DNA of 38,253 nt, from positions 1,410 to 39,662 of the forward strand of contig BDDC01000897.1 of assembly GCA_001662425.1 (NCBI GenBank). The letters are read 5' to 3'. A program made the translations under genes and the position numbers. Under the pieces are notes generated by a model. That model did not search any database and had not been told where the DNA came from. It saw only the letters and a program-made list of their open reading frames with translations. Origin of the DNA: Chlamydomonas sphaeroides (Eukaryota > Chlorophyta > Chlorophyceae > Chlamydomonadales > Chlamydomonadaceae). Shown here piece after piece: positions 1 to 11,355 of this stretch (its first letter is position 1; each line of letters begins with the position of its first letter).

Positions 1-593
1 GGGGTGGGCATGAAATGGGTAGAGGTTGCGAAAGCAGTGACGAGGGTCCAGGTGCAGGCAACATCCCCAGGGGTCAGGGTCGGGGTCGGGGTCAGGGTCG
101 GGGAAGCGTGTGCGCGAGCGTCATGGCCGCCGCCGGACCGGGCATGGCCCCCCGGGGCGGCGCGCCCACGGGCGGGGCGGGGGCGGGTATGAAATGGGCA
201 GAGGTTACGCGAGGAGTGACGCCGAGGCGCCGGGGCGAGGAGGCGTGGGTCGCGAGGTGGGGGGCAGCGTCCGGTGCACGCGTGCGCGTGTGCGCGGGCG
301 TGTCGGTGCGCTGTGCGTGCGCCGCGGGCTGCACGTCGCTTGGCTGCAGCCTGGCCCTGGCTCGCGCCCCTGACGTGTCGTGGCCGCCACCTGACCCGGC
401 ACCACGGCCCTCCGAGGCGGCGGCGCCTCCCCCCCCCGTGGCCACGTACGCCTGTTGCGCCACACCCAACGTGCACCACACCAGGTGGAGCTGCGCCCTC
501 CTGGAGTCATGTCCCCCGCTCCCCCAGCCCCTTGCCACGCTCGTTTCACGTGCAGCAAAAAACCCCGGACCCCTCTCCCCCCTCCCCCCTCAC
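1..593 (-). other. Probable SPT6 intron at window edge
   Basis: No further SPT6 exon could be recognised downstream of the donor at 593. The stretch is GC-rich. It carries a repeat (about 10-75, partly again at 188-225) that resembles 1923-1980 in the intron between exons 14 and 13. The reading frames that are open here show no family similarity and look like products of base composition. Confidence 0.5.
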
Positions 594-3500
594 CTGCGCG
601 ACTAGCGTCTCGGGGGTGTAGTTCGACAGTATGGTGGCGCTCTGCGAGCGGCGGCCAGCGGGGAGGAGCAATTAATGCCATGATAACGACTAATACAACA
701 TCCCGCAGGCTGGCCAGCGCCGTCGTCGCCCAGACCCGCCGTCCCCCCCTCCCAGGAGAGCACACACCACGAACCCAAGCGATTGCTCCATCCCGTCCCC
801 CCGGGCCCCTTCCCCGCCCCCACCTCGGGCTGCTTCTCCCGCAGGCTGGCCAGCGCCGCCGCCGCCCAGTCCGCCACGGTGCCTGCGGGCGTGAGCGGCT
901 CGTTGGCCACGGAGCCGTGGCCCGCCTCCTCCAGGTTGGCCAGGAACTGGGCGGGCGGCAGGCAGAAGTCGGACACCAGATCCTGGGGGAGGGGCGGCGG
1001 AACGCAACGGGGAAGGGCAGGGGGAGGGCGTGTGTTCCAATGTCAAGTAGAACAGAACCCCACACGCGTGTATGTGTTTGTGGGCCTGGCTGGCCAGACC
1101 GGAGCCATCTGCACCAGCAGCGTCAAGGGCGCTCCCACAGCCGCTGCTGGCCGCCTACCGGCGCCCGCCAACACCACCCGATGGCGCCCGGCCCCGCCGC
1201 CCTCCCCGCCCCCGCCCCGACCTGCCCAGCCATGTCGCTCCCAGCCCCGCCTCCGCCCCTACACACGCGTCACCCCTGGCGCTATCCCGGCCCCGCCGCC
1301 AGCCTGGCCCCGCCCCTTCCGCCGCCCCGGACAAGCACCGGGTTTGGCCAATCCTTGTCACACGCATGTCACAGCACCCAGCCATCCCCAGCCCAGCCAG
1401 GGCTCCCGCACCTGCACCCCCAGCATGCGGGCCGCTCGGTGGCCTGCGCCCCGGTTGGGCCGCCGGGTGGCGCCCCCGCCTCCCGCCGCCCCGCTGGCAA
1501 TGGAGAGCGCCGCCATCTGGGCCTCGGGGTAGGCGGCCAGGACCTTGGGGGAGGGAAGGGGAAGGACAGGGGAGTGCCGGGGTTCGTTGGAACGCCGTGC
1601 CCGCCGCGCAAGCCAGCCGCAAACCTTGAGCGTCCACCACATGGCCTCACAGGCCGGGCCCTGACCCCCCGCCCCCCGGCCCCCGGGCCCACCTGTTCCA
1701 CGCGCTGCTGCAACAGCACCCCACTATCGCCCACAGCTCCCAAGGCGGCCACCGCACTCAACGACCCGCTACCTGGCATCCGCCTCCCCCCGAAGCCCCG
1801 CCCCCCCCACCTGGTTCATGCGCTGCTGCACATCCGCCAGAGCCTCGGGCGTGTCAACGGCCTGGTGAGGCGCGGAGGCAGCAGGGGTACACATAATGGG
1901 CGAGAGACAGCAGGGACTCGCTAATGGGTACAAAGGTTGCGGGAGCAGTGGCAACGGTCCCGGTGTAGGTAACATCCCACGTGTCCCCGCACGTCCGCGC
2001 GCCCCACTCGCAGGGAGCAGGGGGCTGCCGCCGGCAAGCGCCCTGCGGCTGTCGGGCCTTGCCTCCCTTGCCCGTGTCCAGCTGCGCCCGCTGCCCCTCC
2101 CCTCCCCACACACAACCACGCGCACGCCGACGCGCCGCTCTGCCCGGGGCGTGCTGTGCCGCATGTGGGGCTCTGTTCTACGTAACACGTGAGCACGCTC
2201 TCCGCTTCCATCCCCCCTCCCCACCTCCATGACCTCCTTGCACGCGTCCAGCTCCCGCGTGTCCGTGTCCAGCTGCGCCGCGCGCTCGCTGGCCGGCTCC
2301 GCGTCCGCAAAGGCCGCCCCCAGCAGCTCGCGGCTGCGGCCGAGCGCCGCCACGGCCCGCTCGCGGCGGAGCACGAGCGCGCGGTAGCGCAGCGCGGCGT
2401 CAAACACACCCCACAGCACCGCCCAGCTGCCGGGCCGGGGGAGGGGGAGAAGGGGGAGGGGGAGAGGGAGGGGCATGTCGGAAGAGGGGAGGGGTTAGGG
2501 GGGCCGCGTGCCGCGGCTGCCTTGAGCACCCACTGGCCCACACCCCAGTCCACCAAGGCGACCATGCCGCCTGGCTCAGCCGTATCACGTCTTCGCACCA
2601 TGCAGGACACCGCACACACGCCTAGCACTGCAGCACTCGCTGCCATCTCCGTCAGGTGGCTCACATCATGGTACGCGGGCTGGGTCGGGCACCGCGCTCC
2701 TTCCGGGTGGCGCTGGGCTTCGTTTCTGCACTGGCGCATCTAACCGCACTCCCTCCGCGCACGGCCAACACGCCACTCTACCTGGGGCGTGCTGTGTTGC
2801 GTATGGGGTGCTGCTCTACCTTTCACTGGAACACACGCTTAGCCCCTCGCCTTGCCCCTGCCTTCCCCCTCCTCACCGCCGGATCTTGCGGTGGTGCGGC
2901 TGCACAAAGCCCTGGTCGTACGTGAGCTTGTGCTGCGGCCGGTGGCGCTCCAGCTCCTCGCGGCTGCGGGCGGGGGAGAGCAGGGGTGGTGGAAAGGCGA
3001 GGGGCCGAGCGTGTTCAACGTTGTAGGGCCGACATAGAGTACCACCCCGCACGCGGCACGCCCCGGGTTGGTGACGCGCTGTGTGCTTTGCAAGCGGGCG
3101 CGGCAACATGCCAGCGACTAGCACCGCAGAGCAGAATGCTCCTGGCGAAACCTCACGAGCTACAGCCGCGGGCCCCTTCGCTTGTGACCGCCAGTAGGGC
3201 ATCCCGCGCTGACGGCAGAAGCAGCCGTGCCGCACTGGCGGCCACTCAAGTACCGCGTGTGCGGATCTGTTCTACTAAAGACTTGAACGCACACACGCGG
3301 CCCTCCCTCCCCCTCCCGCCCCCTCACGTGGTGACCGCCGGCACGTCGTCGGGCGCCAGCACCAGGAGCGGCCCCGCCACCTCCTTGCGGTACATGGCCA
3401 CCAGGGGCACCTCCTCGTGCCGCTCGAAGAACTGCGTGAGGACCTGGGGGAGAGGCAGGGGGAAAGCGAGCGTGTATGGGCGTGTGCATGAGTGAGTTGG

Positions 3501-6500
3501 AGGGCCCCGACCTCTGCCCGCCGCTGCTCGCGTTGTTGACGCACGGCACCAACACCCACGCGCCGTGGACACGAACCCTAGCCCCCCCCGCCCCCAACCC
3601 CGCCGTGCCCCTCCCCCACCTGGCGTATCGCCTTCTTGACCGCCTCGTGCCGGTCCGTCTCCTCCATCCACCGCTGCTGGCCCTCGTCGCTCCGCGCCAC
3701 CAGCACGGCCCTGCGGCGGGGCGGGGGCATGACGACAGCTGGTTGCCACATTTCTTGAGATCCGTATTGATATGCTTCATTGAACATACGTTGCACAGAA
3801 CACTTCAGCGATCAAGGGCATGGCCCTACGGTCACCAGTACGGTACGGCGCTGAGACATGACGCAGCGCGCCCGTTACGACACACGTGTCTGCTTTCGCT
3901 TGCAGAAGTGTGTACGTACAGAGCGCACAGCCGCGCCCGCAAAACCCTAAAATCAGCTGAAACCCTGAAACCCTGAGCCCTCAGCACGTACCTGTGGTAC
4001 GACAGGCGCAGCAGCGCCTCCTCCGGGCCCCCGACCACATCCGCGCCCTCAACCTCGCCTTTCCCGTCGCCGCCGTGCTCGTAGGAGCCGTCGATCTGAG
4101 GCCACAAGGTGGGGCCGCGCTCTAATCAGGGGCTCTGCATGAAGCCTAGTTGGAGCAACAAACTTTGAGAAGCCATAGCACAAACCCTTCTGGCCCGCAC
4201 CTCTTGTTGCCCCCGACCCAGAAGCTTCCATTCGGGTGTGCGGTTGTCCCTCATGAGGCGGTACACCCACACTCGCCCTAAACACCCACACGCAGCCCTG
4301 CTGCCGTCCTTCCCACCGCACCTCCTCCTGCCCCCGTGCCAGCAGCTGCCACTCGGGCGTCCTGTTGTCCCGCATGTGGCGGTACACCCAGGCAGCCGCC
4401 GCGTCCAGGTCCATGCCCACACCACCGTCGGCGCCGAGCAGCTCCTGCCACAGGAGGGGGCAACGGCGGGCATGGGGCCGAGGGGGCACTCGTTCCGGGG
4501 ATGAGGGCCGCACCCTTGCAGGTTCGCGGCCCGCCGTAGCCCCATTACCCCTGCCCTGCAGCCGCCTCGTATGCCCGGTCCAGGCCCCGGCCCAGGCCCG
4601 CACGCTTGCCCCTTCCCCTGCCCCCATCCTTTCCCTCCGTCCCGTGCCGCCCCTTCCGTCCCAAGCCCCCACCTGCAGGCGCTCCGGCACGTCCCGGTCC
4701 TTGATCATCTGGTCCTCCGGCCGCAGGTGCGCGCGGGCCAGCTGCTCGGGGTCCATGACCTGCGGGGGTGTACCCGGGGCCAAGCGTACTAATGTCCCTA
4801 CCCGCGCGGTCTGCCGCGCCAGGGGCTCAGGCGTTGCCTGGCTGCCTCTCTCGCCCAGACTGCGCGTCTTGCCGTTACCCCGTCCGTGGCCGCCCGCGGC
4901 CGCACGCCCCATGCAAAAACGCATGCTGCTCGCTCGCCCCCTCCCTCGCCCCCACCTGCATGGCCCGCTTGTAGGTCTTGTCGCGCTGCCGCTGCTGCCG
5001 CCGCTGCCGCCGCGCCTCCGCCGCCGCCTCGTCGTCGTCGTCGCCGTACTCATCCTCCTCGCCCTCACCCAGCTCCTCGCCCTCGCCGCCCTCGCCAGCG
5101 ACCGGCCGCGCCTGCTGCTGCTTGGCCGCCTCGTACATGTCCATGAGCGCGTCCACGTCGCCGAAAATGTCGAACGCGTCCTGTTGGTCGGGGAAAGAAG
5201 GGGGGAGGAGGTTATAAAATGGGTAGAGGAGGGGGGAAAGGGGGGAAGGGCCGTGTCTTAGTGCCACGGTGCACCCTGGGTGCTGGACCGACTCGTGCGA
5301 GTGACTTCGCACGCCCTGCCAGCGCCCGCCTGCCCACACACGCGCTCGCCTCCGCCTTGCCAGCCATCCCCGCAGCTGCGCCGTGGCTCGCACTGCTTAA
5401 TGCGCAAGCGGTGCGCCCTGCTTGCGCAGTCCCAACCGCCGCCCTGCAGTCCGCCACCTCGCCAACCCGGTCCCACCCGGTTCCCGCCTGCAACACCCTG
5501 CTGCTGACGCCCGTCACGTGTCCAAGCGGCCGGCCCCTGCCCCCATGCCCTCCTGCCCCCTGCCCCCATGCCCTCCTGCCACCACCCCGCCCTTCCCCCT
5601 TCCGCACCTGCATGGCCCTGCTGCCGACGCCCGGCATGGCTGCCCGGCCATCACATGCGCACCCGCCCTACCTGGCCTCGCCCAAACGCCCGCCACCCCG
5701 TGCTCTAGCATACCACTACCCTGCCACCCCCCACCCGACCAGGCCCCCGCCTCCAACGCCCTGCTGCCGCGCCGCTCGGGAGCCACCACTTCACCCCCAT
5801 CCTCCCGTGCACAGCTCCACCCCGCCCACCCCCCTACCCCACCTGCATGGCCCTGCTGCTGACGCCCGGCATGGTGGCCGCTTTCCGCCGCGCCCTCCTC
5901 CGCGGCCCGCTCTCGTCGCCCTCCACAATGAAGTCCGCCATCTCGTCCTGTTCGTCCAGGTCGTCGTAGTACTCGTCGCCGCCCTAACGGTGGGGAAACA
6001 AGGGCAGCGGAGCGACGAGGAGACGGGGTCGACATGGGCCCCAGCCGCACCCCGGCAGCCCCGCGCCAGCCCGGCGCGCCGCCCCGGGCCGCAGAGCCCT
6101 CCACCCCACAGGCCTAGCAGCCCTGCAGGTGCGCCGGATGCAGCCGCACCCCCACAGGCGTCCCGACCGGGGCCTGCGCCGACTCTGGGCTGGCCAGCAA
6201 CCCAGCAGGCCAGCTGCTGAGACCCCCCGCCGGCCCCTCCAAGCGGACGGAGTTCCAAACGCAGCCACGGCCTTGCACGGTCCGGCCCCCGCGCGTGGCA
6301 GCCCCAGCCAGCCCCCTGCAGGGGCACAACGTGCTGCCCGCCCTCTGTGGGTGCCGCTCACCGCCTCGTCGCGGCGGTCGTCCCGCGCGCCGCCCGCGTC
6401 CTCCACCTCGTCCTCCAGCTCTGGGATTCAGGGCGCAGGGGGCAGGGCGCAGGGCGCAGGGCGGAGAGGGGGCAGGGTTCAGGGTTCAGGGTGCAGGGGG

Positions 6501-8131
6501 CCGGGCGCAGGGTTCAGGGTTCAGGGTTCAGGGTTCAGGGTTCAGGGTTCAGGGTTCAGGGTGCAGGGCGCAGGGCGCAGGGCGCAGGGCGCAGGGGGCA
6601 GGGCGCAGAGGGGCACGGTCGTTCAGGGGCCCGTGGCGCACCGCCCGTTGCACTCAGCCACGCGGCACCGAGCGAGGGAGGCGCGGGAGCACGCGGCGCC
6701 ACGGACGGGCTAGAGCCCGCAGCTGCCAGCCCGGCCGCTGGCAGGGTCGCTGGCAGGGTCGCTGGCAGGGTGGCTGGCAGGGCGGCTGGCAGGGCCGCTG
6801 GCAGGGCCGCTGGCAGGGCCGCTGGCAGCGCCTGGGGCTGCCATGCCCGTGCCGAGTAGCGCTGACGCCAAGCGCCTGCGCCACTCCCATAGCCGGGCCG
6901 GATCCTCGAGGCCGCAACACACACTCTGACGCCAGCGGCCACGCAGCGCTGGCGCCCTGGTTGCTGCTGCGTCCGCCCGAGCGCCCGTGCTCGGGTCGCC
7001 GGAGCTACTGCGCCCGCCAGGCTAGGCTTACCCCGGGTCCACGGCACTCTGCCTCCAGCGGCCGCCCCTGGCCCGCTGCCGCCAGGCGCTGCCGCCGTTT
7101 GCTGCCACCCCATGGCTGCTGCCGGCGCCTTCCTAAGTCCATTCCAGCCCAGCTACCGGGCGCAACGCGGCGGCTAGCGGCCAGCCACCCCAGCGGCCTT
7201 CGCTGGCTCGCCGCTCGTGCTGCTGGTTGGCAACCGCTGCGCCGACGGGGGCTCAGGGCCCGGGTCCAGCGCCGCGGATGCGGGTGGAGCGCACAGGAGC
7301 CGCGCCCAGCCCGGCACGCACGTCACATGGGGCATGGCGCAGCACCTGGGGCCGGGGTACGGCCTCACCCTCATAGCCAAACAGCTCGCGCTGCATGTCC
7401 GCCGCGTCCGTGGCTTTGCGCGCGTCCTCCGCCTTGCTTTTAAGTCGCTTGCGGCCGGTCGGCCGGCGGATGCCCTGAGGCGCACGGGTCAGCGGGTTAA
7501 GGGGTTCACCTCGGGCAGGGCAGCAGCGGGGCAGCCGGGCACGCCGGCATACCCAGCCACGCCGGCATACCCAGCCATGCCGCTTTGACCACCCCGGCCT
7601 CGCTCCCAGCCTCCCCGACAGCTGCACGGCCCCCCGCACGCACCACGACTTGGTTCTCCTCCAGCAGGTCGTAGTCCTCATCGTCGAGGCGCATGTCGCG
7701 CTCGCGCTTCTTCTTCTTTTTGCGCTTCTTGCCAGCGTCCTTCTTCTCCTCCTCCTCCTCGGCCTCCTCCTCCTCCTCTGCGTCGTCTACAATGAACCCG
7801 TCGGCCTCATACTCGTTCTGCTCCTCATCCTCGTCCTCCTGCGCAGCAGGGCCAGCGACCGCTGGGCGCTGGTGGCGCGCCATTGCTGAGACGCGCCGAC
7901 CGGACTTACCTCTGACGAGTCGTTGTATTCCGCTTCATCGTCCTCGTCGTCAGCTTCTCCCTCCACTAGATCAGCGGCCTGGCCCTCAGCGCCCTCGGCA
8001 TCCTCAGCGCCCTCCGCCTGCTCAGCTCCGTCGCCAGCAGGTGCGGCCTCCTCCTCCGCCTCCTCCGCACCGTCGTTGGCCTCCGGCTGCTCTGCCACCT
8101 CATCCTCCAGACCAGCCTCGTTATCCGACAT
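594..8131 (-). CDS. SPT6: Transcription elongation factor SPT6, N-terminal part (3' end outside window)
   Basis: SPT6 is a nuclear histone chaperone that travels with elongating RNA polymerase II. Exons read in order: 8131-7910, 7838-7644, 7474-7369, 6420-6362, 5983-5843, 5180-4956, 4759-4673, 4444-4322, 4095-3992, 3710-3620, 3443-3328, 2963-2877, 2426-2225, 1861-1811, 1543-1412, 982-824, 641-594. They join in one frame for 716 codons. Family marks: a very acidic N-terminus, EADGFIVDD and a Lys-rich block (exon 2), DEMADFIVEGDE (exon 5), PGVSSRAMQ joined to DAFDIFGDVDALM (exons 5-6), LRPEDQMIKDRDVPERLQ (exon 7), AWVYRHM (exon 8), EVPLVAMYRKE (exon 11) and a region like the conserved helical core (exons 15-16). 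The start is the ATG before the acidic tract. Exon 17 is the least certain. The missing part should hold the YqgF, S1 and SH2 domains. Several introns contain copies of exon ends (see findings). Confidence 0.9.
6426..6606. repeat. Telomere-like TTCAGGG / NNGCAGGG tandem block in SPT6 intron 3
   Basis: Seven perfect TTCAGGG units lie head to tail at 6513-6561, with two more at 6478-6491. They are embedded in variant units such as GTGCAGGG and GCGCAGGG. The block sits against the acceptor of SPT6 exon 4, so on the sense strand it reads as a CCCTGAA run ending at the splice site. The unit differs by one base from the plant-type telomere repeat TTTAGGG. Confidence 0.9.
6737..6828. repeat. 12-bp minisatellite, about 8 copies
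   Basis: The core GCTGGCAG recurs every 12 bases at 6737, 6749, 6761, 6773, 6785, 6797, 6809 and 6821, with GGYC-type spacers. It lies in the same SPT6 intron (6421-7368) as the TTCAGGG block. Open frames through it are repeat artefacts. Confidence 0.9.
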
Positions 8132-8579
8132 CCTGGCGGAGTGTGTTTTGCGCGAACTTAGTGCATGTCTGTGCAGATCGGCGCAGCGACAGTCGCGCGC
8201 TAAGGTTCACGTGGCGTGTAGTTGTCTATGTAATGGTGGTCTCGGTGGTGGCAACGCAGCATTGGTTGGACGCGCATGACCTCGCGACCAAACTGCATGC
8301 GCGAGGTCCGGGTACCGGCCTGCAGTTTCCTCAAGCACACCAACTCCCTTGCCTTTGCTGCGTGCGCAACACCGACCTCTGCTCAAACACTTGCCGCGAC
8401 TTAACTTTGGATTCCCGCTCTTTGCCTTCGCTGCGTTCGAGACGACCTGCACAGCGCTTCTCTTTACCACACAACAGCCAGCCCGTGAGCTTGCACGCCA
8501 GGGACCTGTGCGCGCGGGGCAGGCGCCGCCCCATCGCTAGGGCGCCGCCCGTGCCGAGCCGCGCGGCGCTCAGGCCGCC
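8132..8579. promoter_or_regulatory. Shared upstream region of divergent SPT6 and RPB5
   Basis: The two start codons face away from each other across 448 bases, so both 5' UTRs and promoters must lie here. The centre (about 8140-8420) is less GC-rich than the flanking coding DNA. No clear TATA box or repeated operator was seen. Promoter function is inferred from gene order only. Confidence 0.5.
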
Positions 8580-11355
8580 ATGGATAACCTCACGCGGTTA
8601 TGGCGCGTGCGGCGGACTTGCCTCCAAATGCTGAACGACCGGGGCTACCTGATCAGCCAGGAGGAGATAAACACCACCAAGGACCAGTTCCGCGACCGCT
8701 TCGGCGAGAACCCCCGCAAGGACGACCTCACAATCCTCGTGCCCCGGCAAGATGACCCCACGGAGCAGGTGCGGGGCAACGCGCAGGCCCCGCGAGGGAC
8801 GGCCGGGGGCAGTGACGGCGACGGCGTGCCGCCAGGGGTGCCCGCCGGGCCCCTGTCTGCTCGCCCTGCAGGACTTAGCCACGCTGCAGCCGCCCGCTGC
8901 CCCAACTCCGGGCATGGCCCTGGCGCTGCCTCCAGCACCAGCCGTGCTCCCGACGCAAGCCTTGGCCGGGTCCTGATCCCAGGCGGGGGCCAGCGGCGCT
9001 GGCGCTGGTGCCGCCACGGCAGCGGTCCCTGCCCGCAGTGCTGCCAGCCCCCGGGGGCTCACCGCTGGGGGCATTCCTGCCGCGCCTGTGGCGACCTTGC
9101 CTGCAGCCCAGAGGTGCTAGCGCCCGCCAGCCCGTCGGCGCGCTGGACCGTGTGGTGCCTCACGGCCCTGGCCCCACCGCCTGCTGCTGTCCGTTCCGCA
9201 GATGTTTGTGTTCTTTCCGGAGGAGCAGAAAGTGGGCGTCAAGACGATCAAGGTGAGCGGGCTGCGGTGAGGCGCCTGGGGGCGGCGCCGGGCCCACGGC
9301 AGCGGACGCGCCGCAGCGGCGCTGCATGCCGGCCACAGGCGGGATGGCGCAGTGCTTGCGCATGAGCATATCAGGTCCCAGCAATGGCCCTGGCCAGCGG
9401 TCGGCGGCTGCGGCGGCACGGCGCCGCTCGCTGCTTGGCGTTCACGTCAAGGACTGGGCGGTTGGGCCGCTGCGGCTGGGCCGCTGCGGGCGGCTCCGGG
9501 CCGGGCCGAGCCCTGGCAGCACGGCGCCCTGCAGCGGGGCGCATGGGGCGCGCGTGCCCCTGTCATGTGTGGAACATGGCCAGAACGGGGCTCTGACAGG
9601 CGACATGGGTTCTTTTCGGCCGCACCTGGAGGCGCCTGCGTGGCCTGGGGCCCGGCCGCGCCCTGTTGGCCCGCTCCAGAGGCCTGGCGCGCGGTAGGAG
9701 GCCGCAGCGAGCCCTGGGTCCCCACCTGCCTGGGCCCTCTGCTCCCTCGCCACCCCGTGCTCCCCGTGCTCCCTGCGCCTCACCCCGCGCGGTGACCGGC
9801 AGCTGAACCCCTCGTGCCGCGTGACCCCTGCTCCGTCCCCCTCCGTCCCCCTGGATTGCAAACGGGCTCGTCACTCCCACGTCACCTCGCCCACCCCGCC
9901 CCCGCGCAGACGCTGGCGGAGCGCATGAAGGACGAAAAGGTGAACCGCGCCATTATGGTGACCGCCGTCAAGTTCACGCCCTTTGCCAAGGTGCGGAGAT
10001 TGTGAGACGGGCGGCTGGTGGGGGGCCTGGGGGGCGGCTTGGCGAGCCGACGCCTGCCCCCGCGCCGGCAAGGGGATGGCTTGGGCAGCTTACGGCCGGG
10101 GATGGCCGTCGGCGGGGTGGCTGGGTGTGCTCCGCCCGAGGGGCAAGATGGCTGGGCTGCGGGTTTTGGGACCGGGGACGGCTGCGTGCGGCCCTCGTGA
10201 GCGCGACGACAGATTTGGATTCAGCTCCATGCGCCGGCGCCCAGCGGCTCTGCTCCGCTGTTCAATCGTCGCTAGGGCGTCCGCGACCCGTACACACCAT
10301 CGAGCGCAACGCGCGGCGCTGCCGCCAGGGGCGCCCCCCTCCGTGCCCTCGCGTGTCCCGTGCGCGTCGCAGCCGCGCGCAACGCAGTCTGCCCCCGAGG
10401 CCATGCGCCCCGCGTGCCACACGCCGTGGCGCTGAACCCCCGGCCCCAAATCTCGCCCATTCCCTTTCCCCGCTCTCGCCCTCCCCCCGCCCCAAGTCCT
10501 CCCTGACGGACACAGGGCCCGAACACCGCAGCTGCGCGCATCCCTGCGTACCTATCTGCTCCGCCGCCCGGTTTGCCTTAACTTCCCCTTTCCCCTCCTG
10601 TCCGTATCCTACCTACCTTCCCCCCCAGTCGGCGCTGGAGGACATGCGGCCCAAGTTCCACATCGAGCACTTTCTGGAGGCCGAGCTGCTGGTCAACATC
10701 ACGCAGCACGTGCTGGTGCCCGAGCACCGCATCCTGGCGCCCGACGAGAAGCGCACGCTGCTGGACCGCTACAAGATCAGGGAGACGCAGCTGCCGCGCA
10801 TCCAGGTACGCGGGGCGGGGTCCGCAGGACTGAGGCGGAGGGCTGGATGGGAAAGGGCAGGGCCGCAGGACTGAGGCGGAGGGCTGGGTGGGAAAGGGCA
10901 GGGCCGCAGGACTGAGGCGGAGGGCTGGGTGGGAAAGGGCAAGGCCGCAGGACTGAGGCGGAGGGCTGGGTGGGAAAGGGCAGGGCCGCAGGACTGAGGC
11001 GGAGGGCTGGGTGGGAAAGGGCAGGGCCACAGCGGCCGGCACCGGCTTGGGTAGGCGAGGGTGCGGCTCGCGGGCCCTGCGAGCTCCCCTTGAGCGCGCT
11101 CCGCCGTGTCGCATGCGCGCCGCCCTGTCGCCGGCAGCCCGCTGCCGGCGGCTGCGCCGGGTCCAGGCGCATGCCCCCAGGGCACGCACACATTCGAAAC
11201 GCGCGCTTCCCCCTTCCTGTACCTCCCCTTTTCCTCCCTGCCAGTCCTCGGACGCGGTGGCTCGCTACCTGGGGCTGCAGAGGGGCCAGGTGGTGCGTAT
11301 CGTGAGGCCCAGCGAGACGGCGGGGCGCTACGTCACCTACCGTTTCTGCGTGTAG
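8580..11355 (+). CDS. RPB5: DNA-directed RNA polymerases I, II and III subunit RPABC1 (RPB5)
   Basis: RPB5 is a subunit shared by the three nuclear RNA polymerases and sits at the lower jaw near incoming DNA. Five exons join in phase 0: 8580-8768, 9202-9252, 9910-9990, 10629-10805, 11245-11355, giving 202 residues, close to the usual 205-215. The N-terminal jaw domain is exons 1-3 (LWRVRRTCLQMLNDRGYLI, then MFVFFPEEQKVGVKTIK). The C-terminal assembly domain, the part shared with archaeal RpoH, is exons 4-5 (HVLVPEHRILAPDEK, LPRIQ, SSDAVARYLGLQRGQVV, ending YVTYRFCV). The start is the first in-frame ATG. The gene is divergent from SPT6. Intron 4 contains a 41-bp minisatellite. Confidence 0.97.
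10827..11031. repeat. 41-bp minisatellite, 5 copies, in RPB5 intron 4
   Basis: The unit begins GGACTGAGGCGGAGGGCTGG and repeats five times at exactly 41-base spacing with only one or two substitutions per copy, so it is recent or homogenised. It starts about 20 bases after the intron 4 donor. Confidence 0.95.

Noticed and set aside
205..1924. Long open frames on both strands at the left edge
   Set aside because: They cross SPT6 exons and introns in the wrong frame and owe their length to very high GC content.
6295..7443. 382-codon + strand frame over the TTCAGGG and 12-bp repeats
   Set aside because: It is a translation of tandem repeats inside an SPT6 intron.
10827..11031. CRISPR-like regular repeats
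   Set aside because: The 41-bp units are directly adjacent without unique spacers and lie in an intron of a nuclear eukaryotic gene.
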